From Paulownia fortunei (Eukaryota; Streptophyta; Magnoliopsida; Lamiales; Paulowniaceae): a stretch of 64,000 bases of DNA. The notes under the pieces are model-generated. The model ran no database searches and was not told the DNA's origin. It worked only from the letters and a program-made list of their open reading frames with translations. The stretch covers positions 2,240,960 to 2,304,959 of the forward strand of contig CM033123.1 in assembly GCA_019321725.1 (NCBI GenBank), in the 5' to 3' direction. This document shows, piece by piece, positions 10,901 through 24,323 of the stretch. How positions within the stretch are numbered: position 1 is the stretch's first letter; each line of letters starts with the position of its first letter. The translations under genes and the position numbers were made by a program.

Positions 10901-13900
10901 TTCTCATATTTCATAAGTTAGTCTTTGGTCTGAAATTTATTATATGTCCACTTCTGGAGTCTGCATTAGCACCTGTAGTATTGATTTTACTTACTCTTTT
11001 ATGTTCCTATTAGAAGATCATGCTTGTAAACTTGATACCTTAGTGGAGCACATAGAACTTTGCTGCATTGTTCTTATTTTCTCTTTTGCTGGCTTTGTTT
11101 GCCTTTTCTGTGTGTTCTTGTTACAATTTTAAGATTGTCAATTTTTTTTGTCTTTTAACGAAGTAAAAGTTATTTTGTTTTTCCTTCCGTTATGTCTATT
11201 CAGTGGTGCATTTAAAGTTTTTTTAGACTCTCTCAAACTTCATCTTAACCTATAGAAAGGTGACGTGTGAATTTATTGACTTATACCAAACTATATTGTG
11301 CCAAAGCTGTAAAAATTGCAATATCAAACATTAAAATTTTTCTGAAAAGCCAAATTTAAACCACTGTACTAAATTCAATTTTAGTTGACAGAAAATTGTT
11401 CTTCTACAGTTTTGTATATTCCAATCAGATTTTATGGATGAAGATAAAATTAATTTTTTTTTGTAAACAATTTATTGCATAGAAAACCAAAAAATACTTA
11501 AATTTGCTATCTCTTTGATTTGTATTGGTGCTCAAATTCTTTAGCATGTACACTCTTATGCTTTCCCCCCCTCGACGAATTGTTTACCTTGTATTTACAC
11601 GTCTAGAAATTTATGGAATTCAATGTTTAACGTGAGGTAGAACCTGGCATGTATACCTGACTGCACATAAATGCTATTAAGCATGCTTATTGTGAAAAGG
11701 AAGTAAATGCATTTTATTGTCTCTCACGCATCAAAAAAGTTTAAAATATTTTCACAGTGTCGTACTAACTTCCAGTATATATCTGCTATAAATTAAGACA
11801 GGCGGGGGGGGGGGGGGGGGGTGTTGAATACCTGATTTTTTTGGTGGGAACAATTCTGTCACATGGAGATGGTAACATTGAAATTTTTTCATATTATATT
11901 TTTGAAGGAACAATTCTGGCTTTTTGTGTGCATTTCCCCTGTACATATATTCCCTCAACTTAGACCCGCTGCTTGATTTGCTTCTTAGTCCACAAATAGA
12001 GTTGGGAGAGGGGGGGGGGACAATGATTGATAACATCATTCTCTTGTGGTGCCTTTTGAAAGTGGATTTCATTTAAACAGGTGAAGTTGTGGCTGTCTCA
12101 TTCATAATTGATTGCAGATTGCATTTTGTAGAATTATTGTGTAAATCAGATCTGTTAAAAAATTTCTTTCATAAAAATGCTAGAATATACTTTGTATGAA
12201 TAATTAATCTTTAATTATCTGTTTTCCTTTAGTTGCTTTATTGCCCTTTAAAAGGTACTGATAACTTCTATTGGAGTATTTTGGGCTGTAAAGAGTCATC
12301 AAACTTCCATTTATCTTCTGATTATCTGATATTTTTTTCTTTTAACTGGTTGCACTATGCTTTTGTTGTTCATAAATGAGATTAGCACCATGCCCGTATA
12401 CGATGTTGACAGATCTGTTTGTTTTATATTTTTGTGCAATTTTTTTCCCTCGCCGACCAGAAAAAGTGAAAGAGTATTTCTTTTCTGTCAAATTTTCAGT
12501 GCATCCTTTCCCTTTGACTTTGTCCAATTTACATATCTTTCAATAACCATATTCTCAAGCATATTGTCCCTATATGATGCTTCTCATTATCCTCTTCTAA
12601 TAATCAACCTTTGTATTTGACGCATATCATCTGATTGCCATTGTGGTATTTACCATTTTATATGGTGTCTTGTTCTGTTATCTGATGTGAACAACAGATG
12701 TCTTGCAGTTGGAACAAGCTTAAAAGGCTAGATATTATTAACTCAGTGTGATCCTGTTCACCAAGTGCATGTTCTTTTATTTTGAGTGCATTAGTGGCTC
12801 CTCTAATCACTATGCTTTCTGATCTACAGCATCACAATCTGTTATTTTGCCAAGGAAGAGGCTGACCGCAGATTTGTTCCATTATTTCCTGAAACCTATG
12901 TTCCCATAAAAATACCTTTCAGAAAAGGACTTCACCAGGAATTTCGACAGCCTTCAGGAACAGGCATTGGCTTACGGTTTTTTGCGTTGGATGATCTTTC
13001 AAATTCGTCATCCAGAGATGATGTGTATCCGATTGTAATATCTGCTGACACTTGCCCAACTCCTTATATAGTTGATAATAGAAGCTATCTTTTGGTGCAT
13101 ACATTGCCCCAGATGCAGATAACTCAGGTTGTCGTGGCAAAAAATCATGAGGGACAATTTACTGCTAAAGTAATCAGGCAGTTACTATGCACTGATGATA
13201 TTTGTTATGAACTGCGAGAGATATATGGATTAGGAAAATCTGGCCCAGGTTTCAATGACAATGGATCAGGGAAAGAGTGCGTGATTTGCATGACTGAACC
13301 AAAGGATATAGCATTGCTTCCCTGCAGACATATGGTAAGGGAAAGACTCTAAGTTATTGTTTTATACATATTCAATGAAAGCACAATACTTCTGCTGTCT
13401 GTCAAGCTATTCATATTTTCTTTTCTTAGAACGTCATAAAATTCTTGTTTGTTGGTGTATTGCGTGCATTAAGATTCGTTCTATGACCACAGTGAATAAA
13501 TTATTTGAAAATAAAACAACAGTAGTTTCAGATGCTCAAGCTCTCTATGGACTTGGACTTTTGACTTTCACTCCAAGTTTTCTCCACATGATATTCTATA
13601 GGCGTGACTGAGACTCTTTAGTTATTTAGCCAATTTCTCTACCTGCAAATGTGAACCAGTCTGCAGCCATTGATGGGCTACTTAAGAAATTTTCTTTGGT
13701 CCATGATGCAAGTTCCTTTTTTCTTTTTGTAGATACAATTGAATTTTCTGGTTTTTGTAGTGAAAGTCTTTTATGTTGGTTCAGATTTTGCTGGTAACAG
13801 GATATAAATCACTAACAAGAAACCTTTGGTATATATTAAAAGGATTCATCTACGGCTAATTGGGCTGCACATAAATTCTAACTAGTAAATCAATAAGGGG

Positions 13901-14403
13901 TATTTTGCTATTCTCTTCTCTCTCTCTCTCTCTCTCTCAATTCACTCCCACGCACACAGAGGCAGCCAGCTAAAAGGAACACCACCAGTAAATATAGCTC
14001 TGTTCTTGAAGATAGTATATAGAACCTTGGTAGTGAATGTTTCTATTTTTCCAAAAATGATGCAGAGTATCCTAATGGTGCTTGTTCTCTTCTTTTTGAG
14101 CTCGTTTGGGCCTTCACTTGTTATTCAGCTTTTAAAGTGGGACTAGTTTTTTTATGCTTATTCTGATTTTGATTATGCTGATGCTCTAATTTTGTGTGTC
14201 TCCCTTGATTGCCCTTATCTTTAACCTTACATTTCATATATCTTTTTGATTATCAGCCATTATTTTAATTGAAATATTTTGTATTCTAGTGTATGTGCAG
14301 CAACTGTGCAAAGGCACTGAGACTTCAGTCAAATAAATGCCCAATCTGCCGAGAAGTTATTGAAGCACTCCTGGAAATCAAGATTGATAATATGGATGAG
14401 TGA
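4908..14403 (+). CDS. LUL/LOG2-like RING-type E3 ubiquitin ligase, apparently frameshifted in exon 1
   Basis: Three exons: 4908-5322, 12830-13334 and 14290-14403 (TGA), with canonical GT-AG introns. Exon 1 starts [12 protein letters not shown], a Gly2 myristoylation-type N-terminus, then a Pro/Tyr-rich stretch, then [19 protein letters not shown] and the start of the conserved domain ([20 protein letters not shown]). Exon 2 continues with [15 protein letters not shown] and [15 protein letters not shown]. The RING domain (C3HC4) spans exons 2 and 3: [19 protein letters not shown], then [20 protein letters not shown]. This matches plant LOG2-LIKE ligases (relatives of animal MGRN1), which act at membranes in ubiquitination. 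Expected length is about 344 aa, usual for the family. The start and the domain are in different frames; one extra base in the C run at 4997-5001 would join them. Otherwise translation could begin at ATG 5009. Intron 1 (7507 bases) carries a retrotransposon. Confidence 0.9.
5323..6147. other. Left part of ligase intron 1
   Basis: It begins with the GTAAGG donor. No coding signal is convincing (a short frame at 5488-5676 has no family resemblance). It ends at the left target-site duplication of the copia element. Confidence 0.6.
6153..6363 (-). repeat. 3' LTR of the copia element
   Basis: This 211-base direct repeat is bounded by TG and CA. By hand alignment it differs from the right LTR at about 10 substitutions, one single-base gap, and a 14-base block present only in the right copy. 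Confidence 0.92.
6371..9893 (-). pseudogene. Broken copia pol: protease, integrase, reverse transcriptase, RNase H
   Basis: Reading right to left: a protease piece with [15 protein letters not shown] (usual DSGA is DSGV here); the integrase zinc motif (HCRFGH and CEVC); an integrase core with all three acidic positions recognisable ([22 protein letters not shown]); then reverse transcriptase from about 7861 with the YVDD box, and RNase H with DADYGG. Breaks visible in the sequence: an in-frame TAG at 9438-9440 between protease and integrase; a frameshift near 8550 after integrase; another near 8390; and a TGA at 7871-7873 just before reverse transcriptase. The 496-codon reverse transcriptase/RNase H frame (7861-6371) is itself uninterrupted. 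No zinc-knuckle gag region is seen upstream. Confidence 0.9.
10206..10217 (-). other. Primer-binding site of the copia element
   Basis: On the minus strand it reads TGGTATCAGAGC, complementary to the 3' end of plant initiator tRNA-Met. It directly abuts the 5' LTR end. Confidence 0.93.
10218..10443 (-). repeat. 5' LTR of the copia element
   Basis: A 226-base copy of the LTR. It contains an extra 14-base block made of AATCA-type units, absent from the left LTR, most simply a tandem duplication or loss after insertion. Confidence 0.92.
10449..12829. other. Right part of ligase intron 1
   Basis: No supported gene. It ends in a CTACAG acceptor. It contains two long G runs, listed separately. 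Confidence 0.6.
11804..11821 (+). repeat. Run of 18 G in intron 1 of the ligase gene
   Basis: An uninterrupted G18 on the transcribed-sense strand. A second run of ten G lies at 12010-12019. Such runs are prone to slippage, and their true length may differ from the assembly. Confidence 0.85.
13335..14289. other. Intron 2 of the ligase gene
   Basis: It begins GTAAGG and ends TTCTAG, splitting the RING domain between its histidine and the CMC motif. It includes a (TC)n run near 13915-13938. Confidence 0.8.
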
Positions 14404-15903
14404 GATCTATCCTCTTTCAGTAATTGCATGGTAAATTATGCAATCTTATTAGTTGGATGTCCATGCCATTTTGTGTTGGTATATTTTCAGTTTCATGCAA
14501 CTGTCGATATTTGTGGTTCATTTTTCTTCTTTGCAGTCCAATCCAGGATTCTACTATAGACATCAGAAATCTCTCCAGTGGGGTGTCCATCTTGTTTATT
14601 ACAAGATATTAACATGTGTACACTAAATAGTCATTGATATAGTTTGCCTACACCTTCAGAACAATTTGTTGTTTGCTTGAATATAATCTTTTTGTATTTC
14701 CCCTCCTGACACATGACATAAATGTTTTAATTTCTAAAAGAATATTTTACATGTAAATGAAACAATGCTCCATTTCTTTGAGTTGTGCTCTTTTCGCTTC
14801 TTTTTGAGTTTTAGTCTCTTTCACCTTGATGAGATTCTGCAGTTTGGCTACTTAAAAAAAGCAAGAAAGGGAGGATTTGGGTTTGCATGACTGTGTGAAA
14901 GTAATAGCTGTCAATATTATTTCTATTATTCAGTCCTCCTAACGGCCAAAAAGGATGTGCTGGAAAAGAGTCTTTGCCATAGAAGTTAGCAATAGCAGAT
15001 ACAATATTGGCATCTGTAAAATTTGGCTGGGGCTTGAGAGTAGGTTTGTTCTGGACACAAAATACAAAATTGGTTCAGTAACATTAATAAAAGTTGTTTT
15101 CTTGTACACCTGCATTGGCCTCTGGGGGACCATTCATCAATATGTAGTTTGCCATTACCACTTGTGCAACTGCTTTAAGAGGCTACCCTTAAGAGTTACC
15201 TCCAGAATTATTTGCTTCATTATTATTGCACATTGCTTGAATATTTTATCTTTCTTGAATCTGTTTACTTCTGACTTCTGAGCTACACTACACATGAACT
15301 GGGCCACCCACCCCACCCCAACGCAGACCAAGTCAAGTACACTGGTATAGAGAAGTATGGAGAAGAGAAAAGAAAGTAGAAGGGTGAAAATTCCATCTTT
15401 AAAAGCAAGATAGTAGTAGATATATCTCTACAAGCTTTAACTGAGTACGCAATAAATCTTCAAGTCATGTACAAAATTCCCCATACTTAAATATTTTTGA
15501 CAGATGACTATATTAAAATGTGAGAGGAAATATGTCACTCTCAAAAGGGACCATCTTCTCATGCTGCCAAGGGCAATAGTGATTTGTCCTTGCAGATTCC
15601 TCTCTGCTGCCTGCAACAGGTACATTTTATCTTGACCTTTTTTGTTCCAGAGTTGAAACATTGCATTTACAGAATTCAGAGCAATTATCTAACTTCCAAA
15701 TCTTGGATGTTATGGCACAATGCATGGTATGGTGACTTGTGAAAATGTGTACTCTCTAACTATGTAACTTAAGAGCAGCTCTAGGTGTTTGGTTAGTATT
15801 CTTGTGCACTCAGATATCATTCAAGTGAGAAGTTGGATTCCAGATTGCTTAATACTTGCTCTCAGTTGTTGACTAGTGCATTAATCTACTCTACAATTAC
15901 TAA

Positions 15904-16101
15904 GTTTACTCGCTGAATAGTGCATTAATCGGGGCTAAGTGTGATAAGTGCACGAAAGACAACCCGTTTTGCTTAGCTCCATACAATTTCATCCCAGATT
16001 ATCCTTGGCTTTGGTCTCAAGAGATAAATGAAGGTGGTGATATGGGTTCAGACAAGGGTAATTTACTGCAAAGTAACAGCAAACCAATGGTATTGACCTG
16101 A
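15904..16101 (+). other. Short exon-like open frame, unassigned
   Basis: A 65-codon frame without an ATG near its start ends in TGA at 16099-16101. It contains CDKCTKDNPFC followed by aromatic/proline-rich YNFIPDYPWLW and an acidic stretch. The composition is more protein-like than the surroundings, but no splice partner is evident and I do not recognise the family. It could be a fragment of a decayed gene or transposon. Confidence 0.15.
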
Positions 16102-16751
16102 TTATCAATCACTAATTCTTGATCTGTTTATGAAGTAAAAACTCGTATAGTTGAATAACAAGTTGTGCGATTAGAAACGTACTTCAACAACACGAACATA
16201 AAGTTTGGTCACTCGCAAGATTTTATGTTAATGTATTATTTTCCTTCAAGAAACATAAGAAGATTTGAAAGTCCAAGTGGGCATTGGTTACAGAAGCAGA
16301 AAATGCATAGGACAAGGAATAGATATTTAAGAGGATGTCACCAATCTATAGCTCTCTTCTCCTCATCAATCAACCCTTTCAGACATGTGGCTTCACATGT
16401 TATACTTGCACATAAATGGCAAACCCACTTCATAGTCCCCAACCACATTGCTTCTAAATCAAAGTGAAAACATAAGGATGTAAAAAATTCAATCTCAAGT
16501 TCACTTGTGGCTTTCTCAAACATAGAGCGACGTTTTTCTTTTTTTCTCCTTCCTTTTTATATCATGTGTCGCATTCTCGTGTATTTCACACATTTTTCAA
16601 ATATATTTTTAGGACCTTTAAAAATAAGTAGAGTAAAAATTATAGCTAGAGACATATCATTTAGTGTCACGTGAACGTGTGATATCAACATGTAACAAAC
16701 AAAACAAAAGATCGAATCTAATTCCAATAATTGACTGCATCAAAATTAAGT

Positions 16752-16754
<3 letters not shown>

Positions 16755-16791
<37 letters not shown>

Positions 16792-16814
16792 GGTTGGGTT
16801 GGGGGCGAGGGGGG
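16755..16814 (+). repeat. (AT)n microsatellite followed by a G-rich tract
   Basis: About 17 AT units run directly into four G tracts (4, 3, 5 and 6 G), which fits the intramolecular G-quadruplex pattern. Confidence 0.75.
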
Positions 16815-18180
16815 TGGTGGTAGATTTGCTGACACAAGCTCAATTTCAATTTTGTTTGAGTTAATTAATATGTTTTAAAATAGTATTAGTCAACTCAAAG
16901 AGGCAGAGTATATGGATTTGCATCATAGAGAAAAAGAAGAATAAAATCTCTTCAGATATTTCTTGGTACAAACACATCCGTACGCCCGTGGATATTCACA
17001 ATTATGCTTACCATGACTCTCGCTCATTTTACAATGTAAAAAGTAACTATTCATTGTAAAAATGTCTCGGAGTAAAATATTTTTACTAGGCTATGTTTGG
17101 ATACGCAAAGAACAAACAAAAATTATATAAAATTAACTCTCACCAATCACCACAAAATAAGTACAGGTTTTAAATATTTATAAATGTAATTAAATGTAAT
17201 AAGAAGCAAATTGAATAGAATATAAATGAACATATACCTCTCATAATGAATAATTCTCTCCACACCCTATTGACGAAAAAATTCATATCAATTTATTCCG
17301 CTGAATAAATATATCCCTTTCCACCTCAATTAAAATGAATCATTAACACATGATAAATTCCCCTTCTTTTCTGCAAAAAAAAGTCAAAAAAGAGAAGACT
17401 AGCCCACAAATCTTAAGGAGTGAGATTACAATCTTTGGAGTGATTAGTAAGTAAAAGTAAAGAAAAAAACTCCATTAATTTAGCAAAATCTTTGAAAAAT
17501 TAGGCAATATCCAAAAGTAGAAATGCATTATTATAGTTGGAATGACAAGTTGTTTGGAGTTTTCTTTTCCAGCCATTTCACATTTCCTTTATGGCTGAAG
17601 GGGTCCCTCAGGCCTCAAAGACTACATTAATTTCAAACTAAGAATACAACAAAGTGAAAGGACAAAAGCACAAGGGGGGTTTTCATCATGGTTTAGGCTT
17701 TTAAGAACGACCACACTTATTAGCTTATAAAAAGAAGTATTTGCCCTATAACTATGGCCCTTATTAAGGGTAACTACACAAACTTAGATGGTATTATTTG
17801 GAAAATTACAACAAATGTACACATAGGCAACTCACTATTTTTTCAATGATCTTTCAAAAAAATTTGCCCTCGATTCCGGTTATTGAGTTAATGAGACCAT
17901 GCTTATCGTACTTTTCAAGAATAATAATTACCATGGCACATCTAAAAGGTAGTAGTAACAAAAGTTTTCTAGAAAAAAAAAAAAAGAAGATAAATTTTTA
18001 TAAATAAATAGTGCAATCAAGATTTTCATGATTTATTCAGTTTTCCCTAATTCAATTTTTGAGTAAATTCAATAGACAAGTTTCTAAATACTCATATCGG
18101 ACTTTTATATAAAATTATTTCCTTTATTTAAATCCATCTTAAACGCAGTAAAGAAGTCTGGAGGGGTGGAAATAGACAAA

Positions 18181-18234
18181 TGCTCAAATCCATGATTCTC
18201 ACATTTTTTCTTTATGAGCTGTACCACTGCGCTA
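18181..18234 (-). repeat. tRNA-like promoter block, possible SINE head or decayed tRNA
   Basis: On the minus strand TAGCGCAGTGG is a perfect match to a pol III A box. About 40 bases further, GGATTTGAGCA resembles a decayed B box. No folding acceptor stem is apparent, so it is not a functional tRNA gene. Confidence 0.25.
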
Positions 18235-21200
18235 TGTCAATGGGTAAGATTTTTTTGATTTATTGTTTGTGCACAGACATGGTTAGTGTAATTCATCAAT
18301 TGCGCAATCCAGGCAGATGAGTACAGTTGGAACACAATTTCTATATGTTAGAATGCAAAATCTAGGTACATTGTTTGGTTTTGCTGAGGTAGAACATAGG
18401 CATAATGCTATGCAAAAAGAGGTAAATTTATATGCTATTTTCCATTAGGTATAAGAGGTAAATAAACTTTTCAGAATAATCCGGAAAAGGTGCTCAAATT
18501 CAGTCAAAAGAAGGATCACTCCAAAAAATGACTATGCATTTCACTTCGGTGCATGAATTTTCAAATATGGTAAAAAAAAAATCAAAAGCAATTTAAAAAA
18601 GGTCAAAATGAGAGTCAACAATTCATGAGAAAAATTGTCTACCATTATTGATTCTATGCACCTTAATTTAGTGAAATATTTGTCTTTTAAGGATTGTTTC
18701 AATGGTCCTAAAATAAAGATCAAAAAACTTCTGTAACATGAACTCAACTTATTTTTTTATTTTCTATTTTTTGTTTTTCATTTTAATTTGTATGGTAGAG
18801 TCAATCAAACTATATATAGCAAAATGAAGCAATAATACATAGTTGGTTCCAATGCATTGAAATTATTGAGCAAGAAAGCTTTATGCAAATGTATGGTTGC
18901 TACAAAAAGGAAATAAAGTTTATATGTATTTTGAGTAATGGATTTGAGTTTTTCCTTGTTACTTAAATACAAGATAAAAGAATAATTCACACAATAGGTT
19001 AAGAATATTTGATTTTTTTTTTAATTTTTTAGGAATTAATTTAAAATCTGGGTTGCAGATAAATATTCCCTGTAAACCAATCAAGAATTTGCCCATAATT
19101 CAAAAAATTAAATTTTATGGTTGGAGGGAAAAGAAAAAGTCTTTAACAAAAAGAAATTAGAGTGATTCTTACTGATAAAATTATTGTTAGCCTCCATTAA
19201 TTATCACTTTGCATGAACCATTCGAGTGAAAAACACAACTAAATTATGATTCACAAATGATGTGGCTTAAGTTAAGACTGTTTTCCCATAATGGTTAGTG
19301 TATCAATTTAATTTAATTTGTATTTTCATTTCAAAGCAACATTTTTATAATATTTGGGTAATTGCAGAAATTCATTCACATAATTATAGAAAATTCCTCC
19401 CACTTAACAAAATATATATGTAGACAAAATAACATATTTTTGACTTTTCATAACTTTTTGGTAATGGGATTCAAATGGGGTCACCCACCAAGCTTTATCT
19501 AGCTCGTGTAATTTTTAAGAATTTTAAGACTTTTAAGTTTCAGACAATTAGACATATTTATATAATAACACGGTTGGTCTATGATAACATTTAACATGTA
19601 GGAATACATGAACCCTTCGCATTTACATGAACCCTACAATGTCTCATATACTTTTTTATTTTTTTTATATCATAATTTTTCATATACTCATTTTTCTTCA
19701 TTCATCTTTAAAATTAATTGGCTGAATTTATTAACAAAATTCAACAAAAATATTGATCAAACATCGAGTGCAATAATATTACTTTTAATTTCTCACGCTT
19801 TTTTGGCGCATTCTTATTCGTATTGTAGGTAAGTTTTCATTTTTATTTGAGCATGTAAAGTTTAGGTAGACTTTACTTATATATTTGTATAAGTGCACAC
19901 AGAATGCACATTGATGCAAGAAATTGTGGTTTTTGTAATAACATTACTATTCAAACTGATACTTTTCTTCATGTTTTTCACTATCATCGCTGATTTATGA
20001 CAAATATTATGAGTCAACAATGTAAATTTCTTGCAAAGACATAATTATAGATAAATGTGGTGAACAAGATCATAGTTTTTATAAAATCCTAATATTTATG
20101 CAATCTACTTCCTTCCAAAATGATTTTATTCTTTACAAGGAAACTTATATATAATACAAAGAGATTTCTTATTATTGATTTTAAGGTGTTTATGAAGAGA
20201 CTTGCTTAAGTGCACATGTTTTGTATGAAGACCAAACTGAATCAATATATATTTTGTTTGATATTTAATGTTATTGGTCTGATTATACTCAATTTGGGTT
20301 TTGAAATTTGAAATCACACTACCCCAGTCTTCAAAAAGATAAACTTGACAATATTGACGAGTTAATTAACTTTCTGTTTTTTTTTAATGTAAGTAAACAA
20401 TTTGGTTGATTATTAAAAGTCATTTGAATAATATGTTAAACATCACTAATAATTTTAAAACTTGAAAGCTGTAGTGTATTAAAATATTTTAAAAAAATAA
20501 TATAATGTCAAAAAGATTATGCAAACAAATATGCCATGATCAATCAATTGCAACAAAAGAAATGATTTTTTGATATGTGAAATACTTCAAGTAATCAACT
20601 ATTTGGTGTATTATATAGATGATTTATAAATAATTATGTAATTATCTCTCTTAATCGACTATTGACACCTTTCTTGATTTACAAGATGTATAGAGAGTGA
20701 TCAACTTGTTCTATTTCTTTCTTTTTTTTTTTTTTCTGGAAAAGAAAATCCCATAACAATGTATGTTACTAGAGCAATCAAACATTAGACTATTGTTATT
20801 TTACACTATTCCTGTTCCATCTTGAAAATATTTCTCCATTTTTCATACTCCAAGCATGAAATTACTGGAAATTTTGGCCAGTTTAATGATTGTTAACCCA
20901 TTTAATTTGTTATTGAAATTATGGAACGTGCCTTGAACTACACTTTTTTATATTGAAGTGTTTAGGATCTTCATAATACTTTCTAAATTGTTGAAATAAA
21001 TAAATTGAAGTTGATATATATATTGGCTTCAAATTTATTCTAAATAATTACTTGATAAACAAAATGAAATATGTATAGAAATCACTTATTGAGTATTTAA
21101 AATAAAGCAGCAGTTAAAACTTAGTTAAATCAAAGGTAGGCAATTGCAGGAGAAGAATAAAATTAGGAATTTATCCACAAAGTTATATTCTTAAGTAATT

Positions 21201-23790
21201 TATATTTTAGTTGTTATATTTCGAAGTTTTGGAACAATGGCATGTGCTATTTTTTTATTTTTTATTTTTTGTGTGGATTACTATTTTGAATTCAAATAGT
21301 ACGGATACTGCAAGCATGGGAATCTTAAAGTACTGCAATTTAGTGAACAAATTAAAATCAAATCAAATGCTGGAAATTATAGGTAGAATATAATAAGCTT
21401 ACGCAAATGGTTTTATTAATTGCATTAGGTTTATAGAACCTAGTCGCCCACATGATAACTTACTCTTTTTCTTTTGATGGAAATTAGTATTTAATATCAA
21501 GATTGTTATAATTTATAACGGTTACGTTATTATATATGGTGTCGTATTTGTAATTGATTAGTTTCATTTAGAGTATGATAGCATTTTTTTTATTTTGAGC
21601 GGAATTTGTACTTAAAAACATATCTTCCGAGATTATTGTAATTATTATCCATTTATATCACTGTATAACATTATATATTATAGATCTTTTTACTATTATC
21701 ATCGTTTTAGACCACGGAGAGGGGATCAATGAAGGGTCAATTTCTCATCTTATCGTTCAAGGTAAGTGAAAATTATTGTCTTTTTTTTTTTAAATATTAT
21801 AAAAGGCGTTATTCACCTAAATTTTCATCTGTCTCAAATTAAAATTTGATTTATGCTTTCAGATAATGCAAATCCTAAAAGTTAGACACCGAAATCTATT
21901 ATTATTGAGTTTGTGAAGACGATATGAGAAATCTATGTGGCGTTTCATCATTTGAGCTCCAGCAGAAAAGAACTCAATACAAGGAAAGGAGGCATGATCG
22001 GAATTAACACAAGTAAATATTTTAATTTTATATAACTATTTGATGTGCGATATATTTAATATCAAAAATAAGTGTTTATGTTTTTTTGGTCGAATAATGT
22101 TTTTTTAAACACCCTGCTTGTTTTATAACAGGTATAAAGACTTAGCCCTTGTTCGAATTAGAAAAGAATGATAACCAGATTTTAAATGGCATGGCATCCA
22201 ACATTAGAATTGTAGGTTGTGATTGCTGTGGAAAATTTTGGGAAATTTTTATTTATGAATTTTTTTCTCTAATTTTTTTTTGAATTAGATTTTTTTTAGA
22301 AAAAATCAAAATATTTTTTTTTCCACTTTTAAAAAATATATTTATATTTATTTTTTTATATAAAAAATATGTCACATCAATTATAATCATTATACATTTA
22401 TCTTATAAGATATTAGTTTAAAAAAAAAATCACACCTCAATACTTTTAAAAAATGCATATCCACCGTAAATTATTACACTATCATCTCTTATTTAAACAC
22501 AATCTCAATTTTTTTTTTAAATAATATTTTATCGCTATTCTCTTGTATCTCATAAATGAATAAGAGGACAAGGCACTATTTTGCTTTATATTTACTTTTA
22601 TTTAATATTTTTCTTCTTCCATTTTAGCATACAAACGCATAAAATTATCGATTATGGTTATTTAAAGATCGTTAATGCATTCATTTGAGATAAAAATTAC
22701 GAAAACTGCAATTAAGACTCTTATATACATAATAATTCCAGTTTTTTGTCTCCTTGCAAGAAAACATTTGCTCTAATTATGACTGGATAATGACATAATC
22801 CTTCAAGAGCATGTTATAATTCAATTAAATTTCATCCTCAAGAAAAGTCCAGTTTCAGTAATCTCCAAGAATTTCTTCTTTGACCAAAAGAAAACTTTAC
22901 AAAATCTTAAGTCGATTACATCTGAAGTTTAATTTTGTCTTGGTCCCATGCCTATAATCTAAATCCTTTATCCTTACAATCTTAAGTCAATTAACAAAAT
23001 TTTAGGCCAAGTTTAATTTAATCTTAATTCCATTACTATAACTTGAATTAATTGGTGAGACAAAAAAAAATAAAAAAATAAAAAGGAAAAGAAAGGGAAT
23101 TTGACAAAAGTCACCTCAAATGTTTCTATGTATTTGTTCGGAATGTGACGAGAAAAAAAATATCACAAAAAAATCTTAATTCGATGGAATTTCCTGTTCA
23201 ACTTATAGGAATTTGCTGAATTCTTTCCGAGATTACTAGATTATACTGTAATCTTTCTTCTCAAACAAGACATTATAGTAATTACATGGGATACAATCTT
23301 CACTTCTTTAATCCGAGAGTGATTATAGGTATAGGTTTATGTTGTGGTAATGAGATTTAAGATTGCACTAGATTTTAAAGAATGATAACAAAAATAAATA
23401 AATAAATAAATAATAAATAATCAATCACAACACCAATATAATTATAGGACTAACTAATAGTATGACTATAAATACAAAAAAGGAATTGCATGACAAGATC
23501 AGAGGCTTAAAGATAAAGAAGGCTGGTTGTAGTAATCTGGTATAATATGATGGCCAGTTGCAGCAATCTGCAGTTTAGAGCATGTAATATTACAGTAATA
23601 AGCCACAATAAAAGACCAAATTTAATGTACCAACCATTTTTTAGATGGGGGAGATCTGACAAGAACTCCTTCACATCTGCTGGTAATAAATGCACATATT
23701 TTAGCAGATTTTGTTTCAACTTACCATAGTTAGTGTTGAGACTAAATTGACCACCATGGGAGTTAAGCCAAGCCAAGAAAACTCAAACCT

Positions 23791-23800
23791 CTATATAAAG
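23791..23800 (+). promoter_or_regulatory. Candidate TATA box of the HIPP gene
   Basis: CTATATAAAG is a strong plant TATA match 524 bases before the start codon. If it is used, the 5' leader would be about 0.5 kb and would include the (CT)n tract. Confidence 0.4.
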
Positions 23801-24044
23801 CCAAGCCACATATGCCCAACAAGCCCATCACAACAGAAGCTAGAAAAAAATTTATAAGAGTGTGGCTTATGCCTTATGGTGTAATCATCCCCCTCTGTTA
23901 TGAAGTTTGAGAAACACTAAAACTTAATACAATGCCAAGCTTTGATAAAAAAATAACCATAAATAAAGCCCCAAAACCAAGGAAGTGAGAGTGTGACACC
24001 CCCCCACTTCTGTGCCAGTCTGCACTTTGTTTGTTTAGTAATAG

Positions 24045-24075
24045 CTCTCTCTCTCTCTCTCTCTCGCTCTCTCTC
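24045..24075 (+). repeat. (CT)n tract in the probable 5' leader of the HIPP gene
   Basis: A CT repeat with one CG interruption, followed by further CT-rich blocks to about 24110 and at 24188-24198. Pyrimidine tracts like this are common in plant 5' leaders. Confidence 0.75.
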
Positions 24076-24323
24076 ACATACACACGCATTCGTCTCTTCT
24101 CTCTCTCTCTAACTCTGAAATAGAGGAAACTAGAACTCAGCAGAGGAGTTTTAATGTTGTTCAACAACCGCCCCTAAACATCTTTGTTTCTCTCTCTATC
24201 TGTGAGTTTTCTGAGAGGCTGTGCATTTCTTTCTGAAACTTTATTTGCTCAGATCTATCCCTTTTAATTTCACCTCATTATATTTGTTTTGAGTTCTGTT
24301 TCTTGCGTTCTGAGTGGCTAAAG

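Larger units (their letters stand above)
14404..23790. other. Long stretch without a convincing gene
   Basis: The first few hundred bases are the 3' UTR of the ligase gene. Beyond that it is AT-rich, with scattered short frames that show no family signature. Items listed separately are an exon-like frame at 15904-16101, an AT/G-rich tract at 16755-16814, and a tRNA-like block near 18181-18234. Confidence 0.6.
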
